Source of the DNA: Streptomyces sp. JHA26
GTDB lineage: Bacteria; Actinomycetota; Actinomycetes; Streptomycetales; Streptomycetaceae
Length of the DNA stretch: 48,825 bases
Direction of reading: 5' to 3'
Assembly (NCBI RefSeq): GCF_002005565.1
Contig: NZ_BDJC01000053.1
Coordinates: 1-48,825 of the forward strand
Shown here: piece by piece, positions 8,562 to 16,134 of the stretch
How the letters are laid out: each line of letters opens with the position of its first letter
How positions within the stretch are numbered: position 1 is the first letter of the stretch
The notes under the pieces: generated by a model
Database searches by the model: none
Seen by the model: the letters and a program-made list of their open reading frames with translations, nothing else
What the model was told of the DNA's origin: nothing
Translations under genes and position numbers: made by a program

Positions 8562-9614
8562 TCACACGCCGACGGTCTCCTCGGCCTCTTCCTCCGCCTC
8601 CTCGCCTGCGGCGGGTCCGGTCCCCTCCCCGTCCGGCCCCGCGTGGGCCGGCGCGGGTGCGGCGGCCCGCTCGCGGAGGGCGGCGACGCCCGTCACCGCG
8701 AGGCCGAGCAGCAGCCAGGCGACCAGGGTCCAGATGCTGCGGCCCAGTCCGTCGCCGTCGAAGTAGAGCAGGCCGCGGGCGCCCTCGACGAAGCCGGCGC
8801 CGTTCCAGAAGGCGTGCAGGGTGCCGAAGAAGCCGTTCTGCAGCTCGGGCCGGAACAGGCCGCCGGAGGTGGTGAAGTTGAGCATCACGAACAGCACCAT
8901 CATGGCGAGGGTGGTCCACCGCTTGAGAAAGGTGTGCAGGCCCACGCCGAGGAACAGGATGCCCGCCGCGTAGAGCCAGGCCATGCCGAAGACGCCGGCG
9001 AGGTCGTGGTGCGCGAGGTGGAAGACCGGGCCGGCGAGCAGGGTGCCGATGCCGGCGACGACGACCGAGACACCGAGCGTCAGCAGCGCCCGGACGCGCA
9101 TCGGCAGCGCCGATCCGGCGGCGCCGAGGGCGGCCACGGAGGCGTAGGAGCCGATGCTGACCGCGATCAGCAGGAAGAACAGGCCCTGCCCGGTGGGGTC
9201 GTCGTCGACCGGGGCGGCGATGTCGGAGACCTTCAGCGGGACGCCCTGCCGCTCGGCGAGGGGGATGAAGACCTTCTCCGCGGCCATGGCGCCCATGTCG
9301 GACGCCGCGGTGGCCACGACGACCTCGGAAGCCTTGCCCCCGGGCACGTAGGCACCGGTGACGTCCCGGTGCCGAAGCAGGTCGACGGCCTCGGCGCGGG
9401 TGGGGACGGTCCGGACGTCGAGCGCGTCGCCACCCCCGTCCTCGACCGTCCGGGCGAGCGCCTCGGCCTCGGGACCCGAGCCGACGACGGCGACGGGCAG
9501 GTGGTTCGGTTCGGGGGTGACGAAGGCCCCCATGTACGCGAGCCCCATGCCGATGCACATCAGCAGCGGGGTGATCAGGTGCGTGAGCGTGTGACGCAGG
9601 GCGTGCGACCTCAT
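8562..9614 (-). CDS. ABC-2/YhgE-type integral membrane protein
   Basis: A 350-residue protein from ATG 9614, with GGAGG 10 nt upstream. One N-terminal transmembrane helix (about 15-35) is followed by an extracytoplasmic domain of about 110 residues, then four to five helices between about 150 and 320, and an acidic tail rich in EEAEEEAEE. The layout matches the YhgE/ABC-2 permease group that often sits beside a MarR- or TetR-type repressor and exports toxic compounds. No ATPase gene is adjacent. It diverges from a MarR gene across a repeat-rich operator region, which suggests drug-responsive control. Confidence 0.75.
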   Translation of the reverse strand: MRSHALRHTLTHLITPLLMCIGMGLAYMGAFVTPEPNHLPVAVVGSGPEAEALARTVEDGGGDALDVRTVPTRAEAVDLLRHRDVTGAYVPGGKASEVVVATAASDMGAMAAEKVFIPLAERQGVPLKVSDIAAPVDDDPTGQGLFFLLIAVSIGSYASVAALGAAGSALPMRVRALLTLGVSVVVAGIGTLLAGPVFHLAHHDLAGVFGMAWLYAAGILFLGVGLHTFLKRWTTLAMMVLFVMLNFTTSGGLFRPELQNGFFGTLHAFWNGAGFVEGARGLLYFDGDGLGRSIWTLVAWLLLGLAVTGVAALRERAAAPAPAHAGPDGEGTGPAAGEEAEEEAEETVGV

Positions 9615-9633
9615 CGGTCCGCATCCTCCGATG

Positions 9634-9677
9634 GTTGGCTTATACAACTCTTTATCAAGTTGTACTATACAACCAAC
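9634..9677. promoter_or_regulatory. Divergent operator region with TATACAAC repeats
   Basis: The 80-bp space between the membrane protein and MarR genes is unusually AT-rich. It holds two direct copies of TATACAAC (9641-9648 and 9666-9673) and, between them, GTTGTA (9659-9664), which forms inverted repeats with each copy. An outer GTTGG/CCAAC pair (9634-9638, 9673-9677) encloses the set. This is typical of a MarR dimer bound at tandem sites controlling both divergent genes. Confidence 0.65.
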
Positions 9678-9694
9678 ACTGTGAGGGAGGATCC

Positions 9695-10219
9695 GTGACG
9701 ACAGCCGAGAGGCCCGACGAGACGACCGTCACCCCCGACGCCGACGCGACCGGTGCGACCGGCGCGGCCGCGGAGACGGCCGACGCGGCCGTGGAGACCA
9801 TCCAGCGGGAGATGACGGCCTTCGCCCGCCGTGCCCGCGCCTCGGCGGGGCGCATGCACCCCGAGCTGTCGCTGGTGTCGTACACGCTGCTCGGGCACCT
9901 GGAGGAGCAGGACGGGTGCCGGGCCACCGACCTGGCCACCCACTACGCCCTGGACAAGTCCACCGTGAGCCGGCAGGTGGCCGCCCTGGAGCGCGCCGGG
10001 CTGGTCGAGCGGCGCGTCGACCCGGACGACCAGCGGGTCCAGGTGCTGCACCTGACGGACGCCGGCCGGCGCATCCTGGCGCAGGTCACCGAGAGCCGCC
10101 GGGCCGCCTTCCGGGAGCGGCTCGCCCACTGGCCCGAGGAGGACCTGGTCCGCTTCGCCGCGTATCTGGAGCGGTACAACGCGTGGCGGGGCGCCGGGCC
10201 CGGTGAGGGCCGGGACTGA
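9695..10219 (+). CDS. MarR family transcriptional regulator
   Basis: A 174-residue protein starting at GTG 9695 behind GGGAGGA. A low-complexity Ala/Thr/Asp-rich N-terminus (about 30 residues) precedes the MarR fold. The helix-turn-helix and wing read CRATDLATHYALDKSTVSRQV and RRVDPDDQRVQVLHLTDAG. It most likely represses itself and the divergent membrane protein through the repeats in the shared intergenic region. An upstream in-frame start would place the N-terminus inside the operator and is disfavoured. Confidence 0.88.
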   Translation: MTTAERPDETTVTPDADATGATGAAAETADAAVETIQREMTAFARRARASAGRMHPELSLVSYTLLGHLEEQDGCRATDLATHYALDKSTVSRQVAALERAGLVERRVDPDDQRVQVLHLTDAGRRILAQVTESRRAAFRERLAHWPEEDLVRFAAYLERYNAWRGAGPGEGRD

Positions 10220-10312
10220 GGTGCCGCCCGGCAGCACGTACCGTTGACCGCGTACGAACCGATCACGCCGACCGCGGGCACCCCCTCCCCGTCGGCCGAA
10301 AGGCCCCGCCGC

Positions 10313-10918
10313 ATGAACACCACCCGAGGCTTCACCGGACGCGCGCGCTCCGCCCGGCCGGGACTGCCGCCCGGCCAGTACGACGCGGGCGACGACTGGC
10401 CCGTGCTGTCCGCCGAGGTCACGCCCGACCTGGCACCCGACGACTGGTCCTTCCGCATCGGCGGGCTGGTGGCCGGGCCCCGCACCTGGAACCGGGAGGA
10501 CGCCGGCCGGCTGCCCGCGTCGGCGTACACGGGAGACATCCACTGCGTGACCGGCTGGTCGAAGTTCGGGGTGCGGTTCGGGGGCGTGTCCCTGGACGCC
10601 TTCCTGGACGCGGCCGGCCCGTTGCCGTCCGCCACGCACGCCGTCGCCTACTCGCACACCGGATACACCGCGAACCTGCCGCTGGCCGACCTGACCGGCG
10701 GGCGGGCCTGGATCGCGTGGGAGTACGACGGGCGGCCGCTGCCCCCCGAACACGGCGGCCCGGCGCGGCTGGTGGTTCCGCACCTGTACTTCTGGAAGAG
10801 CGTCAAGTGGATCGCGGGCCTGGAGCTGCTCGACCACGACGAGCCGGGCTTCTGGGAGCAGAACGGCTATCACGCACGCGGCAACCCCTGGCAGGAGCAG
10901 CGGTACTCCGGTGACTGA
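10313..10918 (+). CDS. Sulfite oxidase-like molybdopterin oxidoreductase
   Basis: A 201-residue protein with the molybdopterin-binding sulfite-oxidase fold. The segment DIHCVTGWSKFGVRFGGVSL contains the cysteine that ligands molybdenum in this family, and YDGRPLPPEHGGPARLVVP, FWKSVKWIAGLEL follow the family order. It lacks the Tat signal and haem domain of periplasmic MsrP or true sulfite oxidase, so it appears cytoplasmic. Its stop overlaps the start of a flavin reductase gene by 8 nt, which strongly suggests that the reductase is its electron partner. The substrate cannot be read from the sequence. Confidence 0.85.
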   Translation: MNTTRGFTGRARSARPGLPPGQYDAGDDWPVLSAEVTPDLAPDDWSFRIGGLVAGPRTWNREDAGRLPASAYTGDIHCVTGWSKFGVRFGGVSLDAFLDAAGPLPSATHAVAYSHTGYTANLPLADLTGGRAWIAWEYDGRPLPPEHGGPARLVVPHLYFWKSVKWIAGLELLDHDEPGFWEQNGYHARGNPWQEQRYSGD

Positions 10919-11690
10919 GACGACTTCGACACGCACGGCACGCACCTTCACCCCCCCGACGCGGTTCGCCGTGCCCGGGCGCATCGAGGTGGACGGCGGA
11001 GTGGCCGGGACGTGGCAGACGGCCACGCTCACGGAGATCCGCCGCGAGACGCCCCGCGCGGCCACCTTCCGGCTGGCGGTGCCCGGCTGGGCGGGGCACC
11101 TGCCCGGCCAGCACCTGATGCTGCGGCTGACCGCGCCCGACGGGTACGTGGCCCAGCGCCACTACTCCCTGGCGTCCGCGCCCGACGACTCGGGGCACAT
11201 CGAGCTGACCCTCGACCACGTGGCCGGCGGCGAGGTGTCGGGCTGGTTCCACACGGTGGCCCGGCCCGGCGACCGGATCGAGGTGCGGGGCCCGCTCAGC
11301 GGCTTCTTCGCCTGGCCCGGCGACCGGCCCGCGCTGCTGCTCGGCGCCGGCTCCGGAGTGGTGCCGCTCATGTCGATGGTGCGCCACCACCGGGCGCGGG
11401 GGCTGTCGGTCCCGGTGCGGCTGCTGGTGTCGGCGCGCAGCCCGGAGGAGCTGATCTACGCGCGGGAGTTCGGCGCGGAGACGACGCCCGTGTTCACCCG
11501 CAGCGCCCCTGAGGGGACGCCGGTGGGACGGCTGGCGGCCGCGCACCTGGCCCCCCTGCTCGCCGATCCGCCCGCCGGGGGCTGGGAGGCGTACGTCTGC
11601 GGATCCAACTCCTTCGCGGAACACGCCTCGCGGCTGCTGGTGGCGGCGGGACAGCCGGTGGACCGGATCCGCATCGAGCGCTTCGGCTGA
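10911..11690 (+). CDS. FAD/NAD(P)-dependent oxidoreductase (FNR-like)
   Basis: A 259-residue protein starting at GTG 10911 inside the preceding gene. The FAD-binding barrel carries RHYSLAS (RxYS motif, about residue 83). The nucleotide domain has GAGSGVVPLMSM and the C-terminal CGSNSFAEH motif. There is no 2Fe-2S domain, so electrons would pass directly from flavin to the partner. Translational coupling makes it the reductase of the molybdoenzyme, analogous in role to the redox partner of MsrP though unrelated in structure. Confidence 0.86.
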   Translation: MTETTSTRTARTFTPPTRFAVPGRIEVDGGVAGTWQTATLTEIRRETPRAATFRLAVPGWAGHLPGQHLMLRLTAPDGYVAQRHYSLASAPDDSGHIELTLDHVAGGEVSGWFHTVARPGDRIEVRGPLSGFFAWPGDRPALLLGAGSGVVPLMSMVRHHRARGLSVPVRLLVSARSPEELIYAREFGAETTPVFTRSAPEGTPVGRLAAAHLAPLLADPPAGGWEAYVCGSNSFAEHASRLLVAAGQPVDRIRIERFG

Positions 11691-11923
11691 CCCGCGGCGG
11701 GCCGTCTCCCCCGGTCCCGCCGGGCACGCGGGCGACGGCACGCGACGGCCCTCCGGCGATCCGGCGCGAGCGACGCGGCGTGCGGTGGGCAAGGCCCGCC
11801 GGACGGGGTACCAGACCTGTGCGGGCACACGCGCGCGTGACGCGATGGGGAGACGACGGCGGCCCCGCCTCGTACGGGCCGCCCCTCCGGCCCTCCGGCC
11901 GCGGTGATCGCGAGGAGGTCGAC

Positions 11924-12505
11924 ATGCGAACCCGGGTGCGCGGCTGGCGCTGGCGACGCAATCCGCTGCGGCGCCGGTCGGACGTCGTCGAGGCGTGGAC
12001 CGCGCTGGTCGTCGCCGTCCTGCTGTGCGTCGGCGCCCCGCTGGCGGGGGTGTCCGCGGCCTTGTGGGCCCAGGGCCAGGCACAGCGGATCGCGGCGCAG
12101 CAGCGGGCCGAGCGCCACCGGGTGCACGCCACGGTGGTCGACCGCACCCCCGACAGTGTGGCGTCGGCGCAGACCGGCGGGCAGTCGTACCGCGTGGTCG
12201 TGCGCTGGACCACACCGGGCGGTGACACGCGGACCGCCACGAGCCGTGTCCCGGCCGGTGCCCGGCAGGGCGACGTGGTCACCGTGTGGCTCGACTCCCG
12301 TGGCCGGAGCGTGCCGCCGCCGACCGGTGGCTCCGCGGTCCTGGAGCACACCGTCACCGTCGGCGCGTTCGCGACCCTGGGCGCCGCCCTCACCGTCCTC
12401 GTCGGGCACAGCCTCGGGCAGCGGGCGGCGCTCCGGCGCCGGATGGCCGAGTGGGAGCGCGACTGGGCGTGCACGGAACCGCAGTGGACGCACCGCCGGG
12501 CGTGA
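11924..12505 (+). CDS. Rv1733c-like two-helix membrane protein
   Basis: A 193-residue protein from ATG 11924, with GAGGAGG just upstream. A basic N-terminus (RWRRNPLRRRSDVVEAW) leads into a first transmembrane helix at about 25-48. An extracytoplasmic region of about 90 residues is followed by a second helix at about 145-167 and a basic tail. The pattern NPLRRRSDVVEAW is typical of actinobacterial Rv1733c family proteins, which in mycobacteria belong to the dormancy regulon. Their biochemical function is not known to me. Confidence 0.75.
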   Translation: MRTRVRGWRWRRNPLRRRSDVVEAWTALVVAVLLCVGAPLAGVSAALWAQGQAQRIAAQQRAERHRVHATVVDRTPDSVASAQTGGQSYRVVVRWTTPGGDTRTATSRVPAGARQGDVVTVWLDSRGRSVPPPTGGSAVLEHTVTVGAFATLGAALTVLVGHSLGQRAALRRRMAEWERDWACTEPQWTHRRA

Positions 12506-12760
12506 CGCCCGCGACCCGGCCACCCACGCGGTGCGCGGCCGGCTCCCGACGCGGGTGACCCGGCGCGCACGGTCGCGCTCGGCGGCAGCCGGGGCGGCGG
12601 CCCCTTCCAGGAGGCCGCGAAGCCGCGCCGGCCGCGCTCGTACGCCCGAGTCCGGACACGCCGCGTCCGCGGGCTTCCGCCCGGTCCGACCAGTCGGTAC
12701 GTTCTTCGGGCCCGGGCCGTCACACCGCGGCCCGGTTTCCCGGCGTACGACGGAGGGTCC

Positions 12761-13927
12761 ATGTCCGAGCACGAGGTACGGGTCGACGGCCGCTGCGACG
12801 CCCGCTTCGCGGCGGTGCGCACCGCTTTCGAGGAGAACTTCCGGGACCGGGGGGAGCTGGGCGCCGCGGTGGCCGTCACCGTCGACGGCACGACGGTGGT
12901 GGACCTGTGGGGCGGCTGGGCCGACGCGGCCCGCACCCGCCCCTGGGAGCGGGACACACTGGTGAACCTGTGGTCGACGTCCAAGGGCCCGACCGCCCTG
13001 TGCGCGCACATCCTCGCCGACCGCGGGCTGCTCGACCTCGACGCGCCGGTGGCCCTCTACTGGCCCGAGTTCGCCGCCTCGGGGAAGGAGAAGGTGCTCG
13101 TACGGCACCTGCTGTCGCACCGCGCCGGCCTGTCCGGCCTGCGGGAACCGCACACGTTGGCCGAACTGTACGACTGGGAGTCGACCACCGCGCGGCTGGC
13201 GGCCATGGAGCCCTGGTGGGAGCCGGGCACCCGGTCCGGCTACCACGCGATCACGTACGGGTTCCTGGTCGGCGAGGTCGTGCGGCGCGTGTCGGGGCTG
13301 CTGCCCGGGGCCTTCCTCGAGCGCGAGGTGACCGGGCCGCTCGGGATCGACTTCACCATCGGACTGCCCGAGCGGGAGGCGGGCCGGGCGGCCGAACTCG
13401 TGCACCCCCGTGCCGGGTCCGGCAGCGACCAGGCGGCCGTCCTCGCCCGGTTGGAGCCCGCCGCCCTCGCCGCGCTGACCAATCCCCCGGCGGGCGCGGC
13501 GGAGGCCAACACGGCGGCGTGGCGGGCCGCCGAACTCCCGGCGGCGAACGGACACGGCACGGCGCGGGCGGTCGCCGCGCTCTACGGGATCTTCGCGAAC
13601 CGGGGCTCGTACGGCGGCCGGCGGCTGCTGTCCCCGCAGGCCGCCGAGCGGGTGCGCGAGGGGCAGGGCGCCTGCCGCGACCTGGTCCTCGGTGCCGGTT
13701 TCGCGCACGAGACGGAGATCGGTCTCGGCCTGTGGCTCAGTGGCCCGAACGGCTCCTACGGGCCCAATCCGCGGGCCTTCGGACACGACGGTTTCGGCGG
13801 ATCCTCGGGACTGGCGGATCCCGAGGCCGGGGTCTCGCTGGGCTACGCGATGAACCGCATGGGGTCGCACATCTCCGACGACCCGCGGAAGATGGCGCTG
13901 GTGGAGGCCCTGTACAGCGCTCTGTGA
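12761..13927 (+). CDS. Serine hydrolase, beta-lactamase/EstB-like family
   Basis: A 388-residue cytoplasmic protein from ATG 12761 behind GGAGG. It has the class C beta-lactamase fold signature: SxxK as STSK (about residue 72), a tyrosine motif in SGYHAITYGFLVGE, and GHDGFGG near the C-terminus in place of the KTG/HxG triad. HLLSHRAGL is the family marker. There is no signal peptide, which argues for an intracellular esterase or carboxylesterase rather than a penicillin-binding role. It converges with a methyltransferase gene, with 7 nt between stops. Confidence 0.85.
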   Translation: MSEHEVRVDGRCDARFAAVRTAFEENFRDRGELGAAVAVTVDGTTVVDLWGGWADAARTRPWERDTLVNLWSTSKGPTALCAHILADRGLLDLDAPVALYWPEFAASGKEKVLVRHLLSHRAGLSGLREPHTLAELYDWESTTARLAAMEPWWEPGTRSGYHAITYGFLVGEVVRRVSGLLPGAFLEREVTGPLGIDFTIGLPEREAGRAAELVHPRAGSGSDQAAVLARLEPAALAALTNPPAGAAEANTAAWRAAELPAANGHGTARAVAALYGIFANRGSYGGRRLLSPQAAERVREGQGACRDLVLGAGFAHETEIGLGLWLSGPNGSYGPNPRAFGHDGFGGSSGLADPEAGVSLGYAMNRMGSHISDDPRKMALVEALYSAL

Positions 13928-13934
13928 GCGCCGC

Positions 13935-14660
13935 TCACGGCAGCCGTCGGGCCACGACCAGCCGGGCCCGCGGGCTGCCGTCGGGCCGGCGTCCGAGGGC
14001 GGGCAGGCCGTGCAGGTCGACCCGGAACCCGGTGCGCGCCAGCTCGCGGCCCACGTCGCCGATCCGGAACGTCCGGTAGTACATGACGAACGGTGGCCTC
14101 CACAGTGCGTTGCGCACGCGCATCGCCGTGTCGAAGCCCAGCAGCGTCCAGTACGCCCGGGAGCCGGGGCGGGGCGGGGCGCCGACGGGGAAGGCGAAGC
14201 AGCCGCCCGGCCGCAGCACGGAGCGCACCTGGGCGAAAAGGCCCGGCAGTTCGCGGGGCAGGAAGTGCCCGAACGCCCCGAAGCTCACCACGAGGTCGAA
14301 GGCGGGCCCGAACGGCAGGGCGCGGGCGTCGGCGCGCACCCAGGAGACCGCGGGGCCCTCGGGCACGGGGCGCCGGCGCGCGACGGCCAGCATGCCCGCG
14401 CTGAAGTCGACGCCCGTGACCCGTTCCCGGCACACCCGGCCGAGGACGTCCACGCCCGCGCCCGTGCCGCAGCACAGGTCGAGACCGGTGCCGAACGGGC
14501 CCATCGGCTCCAGCGCCGACGCCACGGCGTCCAGGATCCGGTCCGGTGTGCGGTACGGGGTGTGGTCGAACTTCGGGGCGAGCAGGTCGTATCCGCGCTC
14601 GACCGACGACAGCGCCTGGACGGCGAGTTCGCGCAGGGTGGGGCCTTCGGGGCCGAACAT
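13935..14660 (-). CDS. Class I SAM-dependent methyltransferase
   Basis: A 241-residue protein. SAM motif I is GLDLCCGTGAGVDVL, followed by VTGVDFSAGMLAVARR, WVRADARALPFGPAFDLVVSFGAFGHF and a post-motif III region LRPGGCFAFP, typical of the Methyltransf_11/25 group. ATG 14660 lies 5 nt after the stop of the upstream padR gene, so the two are probably translated from one message and the PadR may control this gene. The substrate is not evident. Confidence 0.83.
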   Translation of the reverse strand: MFGPEGPTLRELAVQALSSVERGYDLLAPKFDHTPYRTPDRILDAVASALEPMGPFGTGLDLCCGTGAGVDVLGRVCRERVTGVDFSAGMLAVARRRPVPEGPAVSWVRADARALPFGPAFDLVVSFGAFGHFLPRELPGLFAQVRSVLRPGGCFAFPVGAPPRPGSRAYWTLLGFDTAMRVRNALWRPPFVMYYRTFRIGDVGRELARTGFRVDLHGLPALGRRPDGSPRARLVVARRLP

Positions 14661-14665
14661 CCCGG

Positions 14666-15250
14666 TCAGCCCCGGGCCTGCCGGGCCGCCCCGGCGGGGG
14701 CGCGCCGTTCCAGCACGTCGAGGACGCGGTCGCACCAGCGGACGTTCTCCTGCTCGAAGGTGATCCCGGCGGCCAGCGTGAGGTAGGGGCCGACGCGCTC
14801 CGCGTCGCGCAGGTACGCGTCCTCCGTGCGGCCGTCGAGGAGGCGCTCACGGACGCGTTCGTAGCGGGCGAGCTTGCCCAGGGCCCAGGACCTGCGCTCC
14901 TCGACCAGTGCGCGGACCTCCTCGGGGGCGACGCCGTCCATGGCCTGCATCTTGATCAGGAACTCGTCGCGGACGGCGGTGGGACGCCGCGTCGGCTCGG
15001 CGGCGAAGGCGTCCAGCCGTTCCCGGCCGGCCTCCGTCAGCGAGAACAGGCGCTTGGTGGGCCGGCGCTCCTGCGGCACCGTCCGGAACTCGATCAGCCC
15101 CTCACCCGCGAGACGGTCCAGTTCCCGGTAGAGCTGCTGGGGCGTCGCGGGCCAGAAGTTGGCGAGCGAGGCGTCGAAGACCTTGGACAGCTCGTAGCCC
15201 GATGCCTCGCCCTCCAGCAGGGCGGCCAGGACGGCGTACTTGAGGGACAT
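14666..15250 (-). CDS. PadR family transcriptional regulator
   Basis: A 194-residue protein with the PadR winged helix (MSLKYAVLAALLEGEASGYELSKVFD; FWPATPQQLYRELDRLAGEGLI) and the longer helical C-terminal domain (about 95-180). No clear ribosome-binding site precedes ATG 15250. A TAGCGT hexamer 6 nt upstream could be a -10 element, giving a leaderless message. It diverges from a SnoaL-like gene; an imperfect palindrome between them is the likely operator. Confidence 0.87.
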   Translation of the reverse strand: MSLKYAVLAALLEGEASGYELSKVFDASLANFWPATPQQLYRELDRLAGEGLIEFRTVPQERRPTKRLFSLTEAGRERLDAFAAEPTRRPTAVRDEFLIKMQAMDGVAPEEVRALVEERRSWALGKLARYERVRERLLDGRTEDAYLRDAERVGPYLTLAAGITFEQENVRWCDRVLDVLERRAPAGAARQARG

Positions 15251-15288
15251 GTCGACACGCTAGCAAGGAATGACTACTCTCCTACACA

Positions 15289-15310
15289 CCTATTCAAATA
15301 GTTTAATAGG
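15289..15310. promoter_or_regulatory. Imperfect 22-bp palindrome, probable PadR operator
   Basis: The arms CCTATT and AATAGG enclose CAAATAGTTT; 18 of 22 positions are symmetric. This is an AT-rich island in a 73% G+C region, and its right edge touches the AGGAGG of the SnoaL-like gene. Its place between a PadR gene and its divergent neighbour supports an operator role. Confidence 0.55.
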
Positions 15311-15317
15311 AGGGGCG

Positions 15318-15710
15318 ATGCAAGCATTCCGCGCGGCCGTCGAGGCGCACGACATCGACGCCGTCGAGGCGCTGCTGGCCGAGGACGTCGTCTTCACCAG
15401 CCCGGTCGTGTTCGAGCCGTACCGCGGCAAGGCGATCACGATGGCGATCCTGCGCGCGGTCGAGCGCGTCTTCGAGGACTTCCGGTACGAGCGGGTGATC
15501 GGCGAGGCGGACGGCCGCGACCACGCACTGGTGTTCAGCGCACGGGTCGGCGACCGGGAGATCGGCGGCTGCGACCTCCTGCGCCTCGACGAGGCCGGCC
15601 GCATCGCCGAACTCACCGTGATGGTGCGTCCGTTGTCGGGCGCTCAGGCGCTGCAGGCCGCGATGGCGGCGCAGTTCGAGCGGATCACCGAGGAGGCCGA
15701 CAGCGCCTGA
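15318..15710 (+). CDS. SnoaL-like / NTF2-fold protein
   Basis: A 130-residue protein from ATG 15318 with AGGAGG 5 nt upstream. The N-terminal helix MQAFRAAVEAHDIDAVEALLAEDVVFTSP and the following strands fit the SnoaL-like cone fold of nuclear transport factor 2 relatives. These serve as small isomerases, cyclases or ligand carriers. Divergence from a padR-methyltransferase operon suggests control by that PadR. No catalytic dyad can be assigned with confidence. Confidence 0.8.
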   Translation: MQAFRAAVEAHDIDAVEALLAEDVVFTSPVVFEPYRGKAITMAILRAVERVFEDFRYERVIGEADGRDHALVFSARVGDREIGGCDLLRLDEAGRIAELTVMVRPLSGAQALQAAMAAQFERITEEADSA

Positions 15711-16134
15711 CGGACCGTCGACGTCCCGAGTCCCGCCGGGCGCGGCGGCCCGGCGGGACTCCGTCCCGGTCGCCGCGGGGCGTCCACGGCGACCGCCGCG
15801 TCGCGCGGGGCGCGACGGTCCGGCCGTCCCGCCTCCGCCCCCTCCACCGCCCGTGGTGGTACAGTGCCATCAGCACCTGTGCACGCCCCCCTTTTTCCTT
15901 CCGGGTCCTGGGACCCCTTCGGGCGCCGGTGCGATTCCCCTTCGGTTCGCCGACCCGCCCGTCCCGACACGACCGGCGCGTCCGCTTCTCGGCACCCCCT
16001 CGCGAACAGGGTCTCCCCCCGAAGTCCGAGGTGCCGTTCCCCGCCGTCCCCAGGGCGTCGTCCGCCCCCTCGCACGGCTTCTCCCCCCTCCTTCCGCATG
16101 TCTCATGCCCGTGTCCGTGAAAGGACCGAACACC
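15711..16134 (+). promoter_or_regulatory. Long C-rich leader of the rho paralogue
   Basis: These 424 bases hold no gene I can support. From about 15880 the plus strand is dominated by C and T (runs such as cgcccccctttttcc, tctccccccg and cttctcccccctcc) and poor in G. This is the composition of a Rho-utilisation (rut) region. Housekeeping rho genes are often autoregulated by premature Rho-dependent termination in their leader. A possible -10 is TACAGT at 15860-15865, without a convincing -35. The frame of the downstream gene stays open through the leader, but its amino-acid composition is not protein-like. Confidence 0.45.

Noticed and set aside
10293..10308. A GGCCGAAAGGCC-type inverted repeat before the molybdoenzyme start, and GGGC-AAG-GCCC near 11805, as DevR/OsdR dormancy boxes
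   Set aside because: The Rv1733c-like neighbour made this tempting, but neither sequence matches a dormancy box beyond what is expected in 73% G+C DNA.
15853..16134. A 94-residue N-terminal extension of the rho paralogue
   Set aside because: The added residues are Pro/Arg/Ser-rich without protein character. AAAGGA is well placed for ATG 16135, and homology starts after it.
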